From the NCBI GenBank assembly GCA_030272155.1, contig CP126202.1, positions 1,054,001 to 1,118,000 on the forward strand: a stretch of 64,000 nucleotides of DNA. Direction: 5' to 3'. The first letter of the stretch is position 1. Every line of letters begins with the position of its first letter. Made by a program: the position numbers and the translations under genes. This stretch comes from Tetradesmus obliquus. Its lineage: Eukaryota; Chlorophyta; Chlorophyceae; Sphaeropleales; Scenedesmaceae. Below the pieces are notes generated by a model. It was not told where the DNA came from and ran no database searches. It saw only the letters and a program-made list of their open reading frames with translations. Below, in pieces: positions 1-11,147 of the stretch.

Positions 1-103
1 CTCCTTACCTGCCGCAAACAAATAGCGCGACACTCATCTGCTGACCGCGTGTTGTATTTGCTGCTGCTGCTGCTCCTGCTGGCGCCGCTGCTGCACCTTG
101 CAG

Positions 104-912
104 GAAGCGGTGAAGAGGCAGCATTACTGGCGGCTGAAGGACAAGGACGGCAAGCCGCCAGGGCTCATCGGCTGGTGAGCAGAGATTTGGTGTAAATCAA
201 TTGAATTGATAAAATGTTGCTGTACATAGGCAACCCTGCAGCAGTGAGACAAGGACTGCAAGCCGCCCGGGCTCATTGGCTCGTAAGCAGCAGCACATGG
301 CAGCACGAGCGCATGGCAGCACTCTGAATAGAGCAGTAGGCGTACACACATGCAGTAGCAGCAAAGCCTCTTACCAATACCAATACCAAAGTATAGGACG
401 GATCCACCTCGGGCGCAAGCCCAGCGAGCCGATCTTCCGCTTATGAGGGTTGAGGGTTATCAAATTCTGTGTGTGCTGTGGTGCGCGCCGCAGGTGGCCC
501 AGCAAGGCGGTGACCTTCATCGACAACCACGACACCGGCTCCACACAGCAGCACTGGCCCTTCCCCAAGTGAGCCACCTGTGTCAAGGCACTAGGCTGTA
601 TGCTGCACTGGTGGTGCCGCCACATTCCGCTGTGTTTGCTGCTTCAGAGCGTGTGGGTGCTACTGCCAGGCTGCAATAGCATGTGGGTGCTAGGCAGCAT
701 AGCAGCACTGCTAGCGCAGCAGCACTGGCCCTTCCCCAAGTGAGCCAGGCTAGCACTGCGTCATCAATCCATTTGCATAGACTTTGGTGCGCGTCTGGCA
801 CCGTCACAGTTGCTGTGCGTTCATTGCACAGGATGCTGCAGCGTGTGATGCGCGCGTCGCGCATGAGGCTAGCAAATGCTGCGTCCAATGTTATTGAGAT
901 CCGCACTGCAAG

Positions 913-946
<34 letters not shown>

Positions 947-1044
947 TTTTCATTCCATGATTTTGCAGTGACCTAGTGGGTGCGGGCTACGCGCACATCA
1001 TGACGCACCTGGGCATCCCCTGCGTGTTCTGATTCTTTTGCTAC

Positions 1045-1089
<45 letters not shown>

Positions 1090-1186
1090 ATGATGATGTT
1101 TATTTTGCATCGAACTGGTGGGTGCAGGTTATGCATACATCATGACGCACCCGGGCATCCCCTGCGTGTTCTGACTCCTTCTGCCA

Positions 1187-1226
<40 letters not shown>

Positions 1227-3279
1227 ACCACATCCTTGCAGCGACCTGGTGGGTGCGGGCTACGCGTACATCATGACGCACCCGGGCATCCCCTGCGTGT
1301 TCTGGGACCACTACGTGACCTGGGGCGCGGAGCTGCACAACACCATCAAGACGCTGGCAGCGGTGAGCCCGCAATACTATCTGCTACTACTGCTAGTAGG
1401 AGCAGCAGCAGCAACAATAGCAGCGCCAGCAGCGGTAACGCATTCTGCGAGAATGTGGGTGTGGAGGTGTACAACAATATCCAGACTCTGGCAGCGGTGA
1501 GAAGGCGGCAGCAGCAGCAGCAGCAGCAGCAGAAATAGCAGCAGCGATGCACTTGTGAGCAAGGGGCTCGGAGCTGCACAACACCATCTAGACGCCAGCA
1601 GCGGTGAGCAGCAGCAGCAGCAGCACAAAGATAGCAGCAGTGGCAACAGCGATGTTGGGACAGCAGGTGGGGCGCGGAGCTTCACAACACCATCAATACG
1701 CTGGCAGCGGTGAGCTGCTGCTTCACCCGTGCTTCGCAGCACGAATTTGTACTGCGTGCTCACACGCCTGCTTTCGTGCGCACACTTGCAGACCCGCCGC
1801 CAGAGCTGCATCGTGATCGACTGCAATCATCATCACCAGCATGCTGCCTTGTCCCTCAGCTGTTCACAATAATGCCTGCGCTTCATACAGTTGCAGATCC
1901 GCCGCCGCAACGGCATCGTGGCTGACAGCAAGGTCAAGATTCTGGCGGCTGAGGCTGACCTGTATGTGGCTGGAAACTAACACATAACAATAACATACGT
2001 ATCCACCCACATGCACCCGCAGATCCGCCGCCGCAACGGCATTGTGGCCGACAGCAAGGTCAAGATTCTGGCGGCTGAGGCCGACCTGTATGTGGCTGAG
2101 GTCGGCGGCAGCGTCATGCTGAAGATGGGTGCTCGCTACGACATGGGGAGCCTGGTGCCTAAGGAGGCAGACGGCTGGAAGGTGGCAACGTGGGGCAAGG
2201 ACTTCTGCGTGAGTTTGCAAGCGTCTTGGGACTAGGTTTGTTTAGGGTTTCAGGGGTGGATGGATTCAGCCGTGTGATGCTCAGTATGGGTGCACGCTAC
2301 AACCTGAGCCTCCTGGTGCCCAAGGGCTTTGTGTTCTTGGAGTTTGGGCCACACTGATGCTGAAGATGGGTGCTCGCTACGACATGGGCGGCCTGGTGCC
2401 CAAGGAGGCTGACGTCTGGAAGGTGGCCACCTGGGGCAAGGACTTCTGCGTGAGTGGCAGTTGGCTTTTCAGGGTGTGAGGGTCTATGGTTGTGAGTTTG
2501 TAAGGTTTTCATCGACCAGGGGATGCTCAGATGGGTGCTCGCTACGACATGAGGAGCCTGGTGCCCAAGGAAGCTGACGGCTGGAAGGTGGCCACCTGGG
2601 GCAAGGACTTCTGCGTGAGTTTGCAAGCGTCTTGGGACTAGGTTTTTGGGGTTTCAGGGGTTGAGGATTCAGCCGTGTGATGCTCAGTATGGGTGCACGC
2701 TACGACCTAAGCCGCCTGGCGCCCAAGGGCTTTGCAAAGAAAGCCTGGGGGTGTGGCTGCGTGGGTGCTGAAGATGGGGCCTCACTACGACATGGGGCGC
2801 CTGGTGCCCAAAGAAGCTGACGGCTGGCAGGTGGCAACGTGGGGCAAGGACTGCTGTGTGAGTTTGCAAGCGTTGCGGGTCTAGTGAAAGCAGCACAGGG
2901 TTTCAGGGGTCAAGAGATTTCAGTTGTGTGATGCTGGCAATGGGGTTTCGTTATGACATGGGGCCGGTGGTGCCCATAGAAGCGGACGGCTGGCGGGTGG
3001 CCATGTGGGGCAAGGAATTCTGCGTGAATGGGCAGGGTGCCTGTTGTGTCTGAAATTGGGCTCAGGGTTTATACGGGTGGGGGTGGGGAGGGAACGCCTC
3101 GGATAAAGGGTTTGTGGATTTGCAAAGTGCTTTTGTGCCCGACCTGGTAGCTTGTTTACTGCTGCAATGTCTGCTGCACCCCTTCAGTTATCAACGCACG
3201 CTGCTGTTGCTGCTGCTGCTGCCGCTTTCTTGTGCAGGTTTGGGAGAAGAACCCGCCAGCAGTTGCTGCTGCAAAGTGA
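104..3279 (+). CDS. Alpha-amylase (glycosyl hydrolase family 13), 3' part; 5' end outside window
   Basis: Endo-acting starch hydrolase cleaving alpha-1,4-glucan links. Exons placed by splice sites and phase: 104-174, 494-568, 1242-1362, 2023-2208, 3238-3279 (TGA). Visible are [13 protein letters not shown], the catalytic-region block [17 protein letters not shown] (conserved NHD of family 13), [16 protein letters not shown], then the C-terminal beta-sandwich ending in [11 protein letters not shown] and [13 protein letters not shown]. This follows the order in plant alpha-amylases, where the protein also ends soon after a VW-x-K motif. Phases are consistent (for example AA plus C gives Asn in [13 protein letters not shown]). 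The N-terminal barrel lies left of position 1. The introns are filled with partial copies of these exons (listed separately). Whether the locus still makes a clean mRNA is unknown; the intact chain of exons argues that it does. Family is secure; plastid or cytosolic location cannot be judged without the N-terminus. Confidence 0.9.
969..1241 (+). repeat. Two degenerate copies of the acceptor and head of amylase exon 1242-1362
   Basis: Copies at 969-1032 and 1111-1173 match the first ~62 bases of exon 1242-1362 ([21 protein letters not shown]). Both lose homology at the same base, after TGCGTGTTCTG. The first keeps a TTTTGCAG acceptor. Spacing is about 142 and 131 bases, with (CTG)n between. 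Confidence 0.85.
1450..1715 (+). repeat. Three copies of the tail and donor of amylase exon 1242-1362
   Basis: Segments at 1450-1502, 1559-1606 and 1668-1715 repeat the exon end ([12 protein letters not shown]) followed by the donor GCGGTGAG. They are diverged (one carries a TAG) and separated by (CAG)n, with a period near 108 bases. Confidence 0.8.
1785..1975 (+). repeat. Two copies of the acceptor and head of amylase exon 2023-2208
   Basis: At about 1787-1820 and 1888-1972 the start of the [14 protein letters not shown] exon recurs, each behind TTGCAG. The second copy extends about 80 bases into the exon before homology ends. Confidence 0.85.
2270..3030 (+). repeat. Six copies of the tail and donor of amylase exon 2023-2208
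   Basis: Copies near 2274-2330 (weak), 2353-2450, 2521-2613, 2676-2730 (weak), 2768-2861 and 2929-3024 repeat [20 protein letters not shown] and usually KDFC plus a GTGAGT-type donor. They lie only downstream of the complete exon. Spacing of the better copies is roughly 160-170 bases. Encoded residues drift between copies. Confidence 0.9.
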
Positions 3280-5530
3280 GCTGCAGCCTGCCAGGCATGC
3301 ACCAGCTGAGTGGCAGCAACTCGGCTGTGGACAGTGGCTGCATGTCGCGCACAGTGCCGGCAAAACTTGAGTTGAGGTGTGTTACGCTTTCAACATGCAG
3401 TCACATTGGTCAGGATGCGAGGGTGCCGGCTGCAGGAAGCCAAGCGGCAGCAGCACTGCCTAACTAGTGGGCCGTGTGGGCTGTCTATTTGGGAAGCAGC
3501 GGTCTGGTGGGGGTCAAAGGCTGATGCAGACGTATGTGGCAGTGCAGACATGTACCAGCAGCAGTGGGTGCTTTTTAATGCAGGGTTCCGAGGCTGATGT
3601 CGACATCTGCGGCAATGCAAACCTGTTCTAGCAGCAGGCACTGCGCACAGGCTGGTTGGGGCTCTGCTGTGACACTTGCTCGAAGTGCTGTAGGCAGTAG
3701 CTCAGTGTTGTTGTGGCGGATTGTGTGGGTGTCCGCTTGGGAAGCAGCGGCTTCGTGGGCGGTTCAGTGGGGCCTTGCTAACGAAGGCTTGAGAGGCTGG
3801 GATGCAGACAACTGCGCAAACGCTGGTTGAGGCTCTGCTGTGTCACTTGCGCAAAGCGCTCCAGGCAGTAGCTTCGTGTTGTTGTGGAGACACACTTGCT
3901 GGGGACCAATTTGCATATGTGGCAGGGCGCGTGGAGAATGCTTTGGGCGGTTGTGTGCATTTGTGTCTCAGATGCAATACCGACAATTGCAGTGGGTGCG
4001 CTGCATTGCAGTACGTCAACCTGCATGTGTGGATGTCTGTCTGTTCCGCTGCATGCACATGGCACCTGCTGGCACCCAGGAAGGTGCTACAGTCCTCCTG
4101 GAGTTGCAGTGACAGACAGTTTTGGTATATTGTTGTAGTGTCAGTAGGAGTGTGTGGTGAGCAGGAGGACAGTTGCAGCGTGCAGGGCACCGTGAGCTTT
4201 GGGTTGTGTGTGTATGAGTGCTGGAACCAACTTGTGGCCAGGGCATGCGTGCTGCATGCAGCACTTGCGCCAGATGCGTTTGGATTTGCACGCCAGCTGC
4301 GCTTGAAGGCAGTCGGGTGGTTCTGCATGGGTTTCGCAAGGTGTACAGCAGGCATGTGTGTTATGAAAGCAGTCAATTGCACTGGCATGTTTGCAGTGCT
4401 GCGTCGTTTTGCAGCCAGCAGGATTGCGGCCTAGAGACCTTGAATGAAATGGTTGCCGTGTGTATTGCAGGACTAAGCCTTGCACAATTCTGTGTTCAGG
4501 CGCACAAGCCAGTTTTGTTTGCTTCTGTGGCTGCATTCTTTTTGGATGTGCAGTATGCAACTACTCAGCTCTGCGTTTTGTGCAGTCTGCAGCCGTCAGA
4601 AAACACTTGGGGCAATTTTGGTGCTTGGATGGCAGTTCTGGTTGTGTCAGCCCACCGCGGACGTTTGCTTGGAATCGGCAACATAGTGTGTGCAGAACCG
4701 TGCATGCAGGTGTGCAGCCGCTTCCATTGGTGCACACGCCAGGCGCTGGCTGCTGCTGCACTGCTTGCCTGGCCGTGCCGCATATTTTACTCCTTCGTCT
4801 GCAGACAGCCGCAAAATTGTTGATAGCAAAGCACTTGAGATGGGGGCAACAGCAGTTCTGTACGTAGCTGTTTCAGTTTTTAGGTCCAATGTTCCGGGTG
4901 CCTTGCATGTGCCGTTCACGTCATTTCCCTTCTGTTCTCAGTTGCGCATTCGGTTCCCCACGGAATTGTCACTCCTGGAGGGCCTCGTGTGCTGTTTGCT
5001 CATGGCTGGGGTTCCCACTCCTTGGACAAGCGTGTAACTCAACAGAAAATCCAGCCGTGCTGATGCAACATTTATATGGCAGCTGCAAGAGGAGACAACA
5101 CAACTGCTCTGCACCATCGCCCTAGGGTGCAGCCCTGCACCTCCTCTCGGGCGACTTGGACATTTTATGAGTGCAACACCATTCGCACAGCAGTCCTCGC
5201 AATGCCGACCGCGCAGCTGCCGTGGCAGCATCCTCCTCACCGTTGCGATGTGCCAGCAACATCTTGCAGCACAACCAACCATACCTCACGCATGCATGAC
5301 AAGAGGCTTGACAGAGTTGCATCACTCACAGTTGATGCTTGTCGGGCATCAACAAACCAACTTGCAGTGTAGCAGCTGCTGCAACAGCAACTGCCACGTC
5401 CATTAAAGTGTGTAGTGCAGCAACAGACACTGCCATGACCAGCTGCAGCGTGCTGCATTCCATGCTGCAGGGACGTGGTTGCCCCTGCTGTGGTGCCGAA
5501 CAACTTCAGTTGCCAATTCAAAAGTAGTCA
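3280..5530. other. No supported gene; degenerate repeat-rich interval
   Basis: No conserved protein motif seen. Several open frames exist on both strands, but they are rich in Cys, Trp and His with no family resemblance, as expected from stop-poor GC-rich sequence. A degenerate tandem repeat is visible: 3648-3712 and 3825-3885 share GGCAGTAGCT-CGTGTTGTTGTGG, and 3487-3520 resembles 3735-3765. It may hold the amylase 3' UTR. Confidence 0.5.
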
Positions 5531-7062
5531 TCATGAAACAAAGCACCTGCAACTCCAGCCATGTGAGCCCTGTGGTACATCATGCCACGCATCTGCTGCA
5601 CCCTGCTCATACTCCGGCTCTCGCCTCGCCTCTTCATCAAGCTCGTGGATGTGCTGCCGCCGCCGCTGCACCACCGTCGCCAGCTGCTGCAGCTGCTGCT
5701 TGCTGCCGACACCTGCATACTTGCGCAGCGCCCTGCGCCGCTCTGCTGCCGTGCCTAGCTGCAGCTTGCCGCCCAGGCCAGGGTACAAACGGTCAGTTTC
5801 AAACCGACCCAATGCCTGCATTGCCGACCATGCCCTGCAAAGCCCTTCGCAGCCAGCCCACGGGTCTGGCCAGCAGCGCTCCAGCAACACTGCCCGCAGC
5901 AGCTGAGGTGCTACGCTGCTGGGCTGCTGCAGGCCAAACGCTTGCAGGAGCTTGACCACCAGCTCCGGCTTACTGCGGTTGCCTGGCATCCCCAGCTGCT
6001 TTGCTGCCCCCTTCAGCTCAGCCACCTTGAACTGCAGCGGGTCTTGCAGGAAAGCAGCCTACTTCTGCCAGCAATAGCCAGGATTTACCGGCAACAGCTG
6101 CAGCTTCTGCAGTGTCTGGATTGAGCACTGAACTTTGCCAGGCATTTTGAATGATGAGAGATACAGCTTCACCCTAAGTTGTGCCGCCTGCTCCTCCAAG
6201 GCTGCAATGCCATGCTTTGAAGCGTTGTAGAAGTCCCAGCTCACCTGCAATTTACACAGCAGTCAGTGACCACACATGGCATAATCAATTGAATTTTGCA
6301 GTTGGCAAGTGAGGCGTGGTGTGCTGCCTGTGCATTTCCTGCAGATTGTATGCCAGTGGTGACGGCAAGCTGTGCTGCTGTTGAGGATGCCACTCAGGAG
6401 GGCGCCATAATGAAACCTCTGCCACCTGAAGCTATGAATTTACTACTACAGCCAGTACCAGCGTTACTGCATGACACTGCCCGGCAATACGGCGCCTCAT
6501 CGCTCCCCTGATCAGCGTGCGCGCCCCACAACACTCACCAGTGCCGCATTGGCCTGGTGTTTTGCTGCCACGGAGGGCTTATTAATATACCAATGCAAGC
6601 CGTTGCCTTCTAGCCATGTGTGCGTGCCCCTCCGCAACTCACCAGTGCCGCATTGGCCAGGTCACATCCTGCCATGGATGGCCCCCTCACTCCATCAGCC
6701 TCAATGCCTGCCAGGCAGCTCATCACCCCCGCTAGCAAGCTTCTACCCACGTGCAGGAGCCCCGCTGCAACTCACCAGAGCCGCGTTTGCCAGGTCACAT
6801 GCTGCCATGGATGGCCCCCTCACTCCATCAGCCTCAATGCCTGCCAGGCAGCTCATCACCCGCTGCAGCACAGCTGGCGGCAGCGCAAACTCGCCATACT
6901 TCTAATCATCGCAGATGCGCTTGCTGCTGCGGTCCTGGATGGTTTGCACCCGGTCCTTGGCTGCAGCTGCTGCTTCCTTGCGCGCTGCATGCTTGGCCTC
7001 ATCTCGCACCCTCTTGACCTCCTGTGCTTGCTGCATGGTGGCAGGGGACAGTGGTCTCTGCG
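5531..7062 (-). CDS. SAP-like domain protein of unknown function, 5' end uncertain
   Basis: Exons supported by phase: 6776 to about 7036 or beyond, 6173-6244 (24 codons, VSWDFYN to AAQLR), and terminal 5531-6031 ending in TGA. The terminal exon begins with a helix-extended-loop-helix pattern like a SAP motif (FKVAELKGAAKQLGMPGN then SKPELVVKLLQAFG), usually a DNA- or RNA-binding fold. A basic, charged tail with RRRQ and EEAR helices follows. The first visible exon has a charged helical stretch (QQAQEVKRVRDEAKHAARKE). An in-frame TAG near 6902 separates that stretch from KYGEFALPPAVLQRV; either a splice event removes it, or the true start is downstream, or the gene is damaged. Function not recognised beyond the SAP-like motif. 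Confidence 0.55.
6525..6775 (-). repeat. Two copies of the tail and donor of the SAP-gene exon ending at 6776
   Basis: 6620-6722 repeats the exon tail (VMSCLAGIEADGVRGPSMAG then CDLANAAL) with its GTGAG donor. A shorter scrap with the same donor lies at about 6528-6560. Both lie downstream of the fuller exon on the minus strand. Confidence 0.8.
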
Positions 7063-8230
7063 CAGCACACCACAGGCCAGCAGTACAATGGCAGCTGCAG
7101 TTGTGGCCTTGTCGTTACATGCAATTAGCAGATGTGCATCATGCACACAAGTTGTGTTGATATACATGGTATGGTGGCTTGACTTCATTACTGGCATGAT
7201 GTAAGCGGATTAAGAGGTAGCTGGTTTTGCTGTAGCGATCCAGTTAGCTGCTGACCCAACTGCCACATACTGCTGCAGGACAGGCATGCTGCAGTAAGTC
7301 AGTAGTACACTGCTGCAAAGGATGTCGCAGGATGCTGCGGCATCCTACGTTTCATCGACAGGCAGATCAACCAGTGAATATTTCAATGGCAACACTGGTG
7401 CACTGACCTTGCTGCCCAGATTCATCTTGGCCCCTTTGTTGAGTGTTCAGTTTGTTGGAGTGCTGCTGACAAAGCCTGCACTGCTTGCTGACAGGCAGCG
7501 GCCAGCGACAGCGATGTACGTAATAAACAGAATTACGCGGAAGACGGTGGCCTCTGCAGCTGTGATGCGTGCGCACAGCTGGTATTCTTGACAAGCCACC
7601 CCGGAACCAAGCAGGCCTCACCTCAAATCACCGTCGACAGATCTTGAAATACAGTAGTAGTGACCGAACGCCTAAAGGTAGCCGGCATGCTTTGGGCGGT
7701 GGCAGGCACACTTCACCCATTTCAAACCCAACCCTGTTCGATAAAATGACAACCTGACAGTCAGGCCTGTCCGGACAGCGAGCGTGCTGCGTGTAAGCAG
7801 AATATGTATGAATTTTTGAATGTCTGGCGGCAGCGCCACCACCGCAGCAGTCAGGCACTGATGCAGCACTGCTGCCAGGTCAGTGAGCGTCACTGTGACT
7901 GGTGTCACTTGCAAGTGGCCTTGGCATCCGCCATCCACATTACAAATCAAACATCAAAAGCTTTACATCCACCCTGTGACACGTCAGCTCAATTGCACAG
8001 CTGCGGGAGCGTGGACACAGTCACCAGTCAGACCACCTGCTGCCACCAATTGGTGCCACCAAGTTGGCAACTTGCAAGTTGCGGGTCTGCTGTCTGCCAG
8101 CAGCTGCAGCGTGTACAGGGTATAACAACTGTATGTACAGCGAAACAACGAGGCTGCTGTCGCGTGGATAGCACGTACAACCGTTGTAAACAGATCTTGC
8201 TACCCCTTGAGGCTCCGGCCGCAAAGGCTG
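7063..8230. other. No supported gene
   Basis: Presumed intergenic or 5' flank of the SAP-like gene. Open frames on both strands are short and show no recognisable motif. Confidence 0.4.
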
Positions 8231-8233
8231 CTG

Positions 8234-9400
8234 CTTACAGCGCAGGAACCACCGCATCCCCCACATGCAGCCAATGTACCTCCACGCCTAACCCGTCATC
8301 TGCTGCTGCTGCTGCTGCTGCTGCCAGTTGAACTGTGGCTTGTGGATCTGCTGCCACTGCTGTGCTATGCGTGACAACTTACGGCTGTCCACTGTTTCCA
8401 GCAGCGGCGCAGTGTGGTGCACACAGTTGCGACGTGTACTTGAATATGTGCATGCCCACTCACAGCAGCTGGGAGATGCCTTGCAAAGGCTGCAAAACTT
8501 CCAGTCTCTGGATCTGAAAACCATAGCGCGTGCTTTTGATGGCGTCTTGTATCAGCAGTGGCAGGGGTGCCCTGTCAACCCGCGTGATGCTGCTAGTGGT
8601 CATGGTGTCTACAGTACTTATGAGCGGTGGTTTGCGGCATGCTCTTCTGCTGACATGCTGTCTGTGAGCCCAGCTTTATGGTGCCCAGATTATGTCTCTC
8701 AAATTGCTGGGATCAACAGAGAGCATCTGGGGTCCTTGACCCGTTTCCGTTTGGGTGCTCATGATTTACGTGTCTGCAGTGGCAGGTGGCAGCGACCACC
8801 TGTGCCGCGAAGTGACAGGGTGTGCCTACGCCCTGGCTGCCAGTCTGAGGTTGTTGAGGATGAGTTTCATATGGTCTTTGAGTGCCCTTTCTATGCACCA
8901 GTCCGCGAGCGATTTGCTATGTTGTTCGAACCCTTCGGGGACTCGTCACAAACATGGGCTACTATTGCTGGTTGTCACCCAGCAGGCGATGACATGATCA
9001 CTTTTATGAAGCAGGCACCTGCTTTGGTGGCCGCTTTTGTGCACTGCTGCTATCTGATGCGGTGTCACCCGGACACTGATCCTGAGGTCCTTCTGTCCTC
9101 TCAGGCTATTGCTCAAGCTATTGATGATGCTGTTGAGTTTTTTTCTGCGTTTTCGTCTGACGGTTTGGACGATGATGAGTTGTTCTTCGATGTTTCCTCC
9201 CCCTATGAGCCTCTCGTTGGCTCCTGACTGGGGTTCCCACTCCTCGTTGAGTGGAGCATGTAATGTAATGTAATGTAATGTATGCTGCTACCGGTGCTGC
9301 TGCTGCTGTTGCCTGTAGCTCTGCTGTCCCTGCTGTGTGAGCCAGCAGCAGCCCAAAGTTGAGCTTGCCGCCCCGCTGCCGCTGAAAGAACTGTCAGCAT
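8234..9400. repeat. Duplicate of the sulfurase gene 3' end, split by a LINE
   Basis: 8234-8345 matches about 9475-9590 (GCGCAGGAACCACCGCATCC onward, same (CTG)n and CCAGTTGAACTG). 9290-9392 matches about 9600-9705 (GTGTGAGCCAGCAGCAGCCC and following). The two halves would be contiguous but for the LINE between them. This is a tandem duplicate of the 3' coding end of the minus-strand sulfurase gene. Confidence 0.85.
8350..9284 (+). mobile_element. 5'-truncated LINE (non-LTR retrotransposon), 3' part of ORF2 with TGTAA tail
   Basis: An open frame runs to TGA at 9225-9227. It has the post-reverse-transcriptase zinc knuckle typical of LINE ORF2 C-termini (C-x4-C-x9-H-x4-C: CLRPGC ... EDEFHMVFEC) followed by PFYAPVRERF. 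A short 3' UTR ends in (TGTAA)n at about 9258-9283, the simple-repeat tail of a retroposed copy. Reverse transcriptase and endonuclease are absent, so the copy is dead on arrival. The left junction is placed at 8350-8366 by comparison with the uninterrupted copy at 9475-9590. A possible imperfect target-site duplication is TGCTGC-AC-G on both sides. A second, much shorter copy of the same family is at 41899-42050. Confidence 0.9.
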
Positions 9401-9471
9401 GTTACTTAAATGCCACATACAACAACAATAGAGCTTGCTGCCGCATCAGGCTCAGCGCAGCAAAATTCGCC

Positions 9472-9535
9472 TCACAGCGCAGGAACCACCGCATCCCCCA
9501 CATGCAGCCAACGTACCCCCAGGCCTGATCCATGA

Positions 9536-9573
<38 letters not shown>

Positions 9574-10897
9574 TTGAACTGCGGCTTGTGAATTGACTGC
9601 TGCTGCTGCAGCAGCTGCTGTTGCCGCTGCTGCCTGTGGCTCTGCTGCTGCTGCTGTGTGAGCCAGCAGCAGCCCAAAGTTGAGCTTGCCGCCGCGTCGC
9701 CGCTGCCTTGCTAGAAATGACAGCAGCTGCCCGCCGTGCCGCTGACCTGTCGCCTGGTCAATGCGCACCATATCGCAGCGGCCACATGGGCCCACAACAT
9801 CAAGCACCACCTTGACCCCTTCAGCAGCAGCAGCAGCAGCAGCAGTAGTGCTCCTGGTGCTGGTGATGTGGGCATCAGTAGTGCTGCTGGTGTCACTGCC
9901 AGTGCCACCATTGCCACCCGAACCATCTAGCACTACAGCCCCTCCAGCAGAAGGGTCAGCATTAGTGGTGCTCCTGCTGCTGATACTGGCAGTGCTGCTG
10001 GTGTCACTGCCGGTGCCGCCACTGTCACCCACGGCAATGCTGCTCCAGCTGTCCTCCGCCCAGGGCTCAAAACCCTGGACCACAAGGTTGGGCCTAAACC
10101 GCAGCGCATCAAGCTGTGCAGTACTGCTGCTGCTGCTGCTGCTGTTGACGGCTGCCAGCTGTGCTGCAAAAGCATCCACACTGGCTTGGTTGACCAGCAG
10201 GTACTGCCCCTCATTTGCAAACCCTAGGGTTTGAACGGGGGTTTGACTGCTGCTGCTGCTGCTGCTGCTGCTGGACCTCCGGCTGCTGTTGCTGCGAGTA
10301 GCGCTGTCAGCATGCCTGCGATGCTGCTGCCTCACCAGCCTGCTGTTGCATTGCTGCTGCACTAGCTTGCATGGCACGCCAAGCACGGCAGTGAACCATG
10401 CAGCGGCATCATACGTCACATCAGCACTGCCTGCTGCGGCTGCTGCTGCCGCCTTGCAGTTGTGTAGCTCAGCTTCCTTTGCTGCTGCCGCCTTGCTGGC
10501 CACAATGTGTGTGCACACCATGTCACCGCATAGCCTCACGAGTTGCTCGTCACCCTGCTGCTGCTGCTGCTGCCAAGCTTCATCCTGCTGCTGCACAACA
10601 CCCTGCTGCTGCTGCTGCTGCTGCTGCTGCCGCTGCTGCTGCTGCTGCTGCAGCTTTACCAGCAGCTGCTGCTGCACCCCAGGTGCTGCAACCCTCATCA
10701 CTCCAGCAGCTAGATCCACCTCCGGCAGCAGCTGCGTCAGCCGCGGCAGCTGCTTCTGCGTTATAACAGATCCGTCAGGTGTTACTAACGCCCACTCCCT
10801 GTCATATAACAAGCCATTTGGGCCCAGGGGCCACGAGGTGACAGCCTGGGGGGCACATGACTTGATGGGGTACAGGTAGATGGCTGACAGGCGGCCA

Positions 10898-10965
<68 letters not shown>

Positions 10966-11113
10966 GCAAGGGCCAACTTTGTGCCCATGGGTGGAAGTGC
11001 TGCTGCCAGAGCCACTGGTGACTGTACTGTTGACATGCAGCTCCACAGATACAGCAGCAGCAGGAGACGGCTTGTGATCCCCAGCTGCTGCTGCTGCTGC
11101 TGCTGCTGCTGCG

Positions 11114-11147
<34 letters not shown>

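Noticed and set aside
3802..4434. Cys/Trp-rich plus-strand frame of 210 codons
   Set aside because: No conserved motif, overlapping frames equally open, and internal degenerate repeats; no splice or start context to support it.
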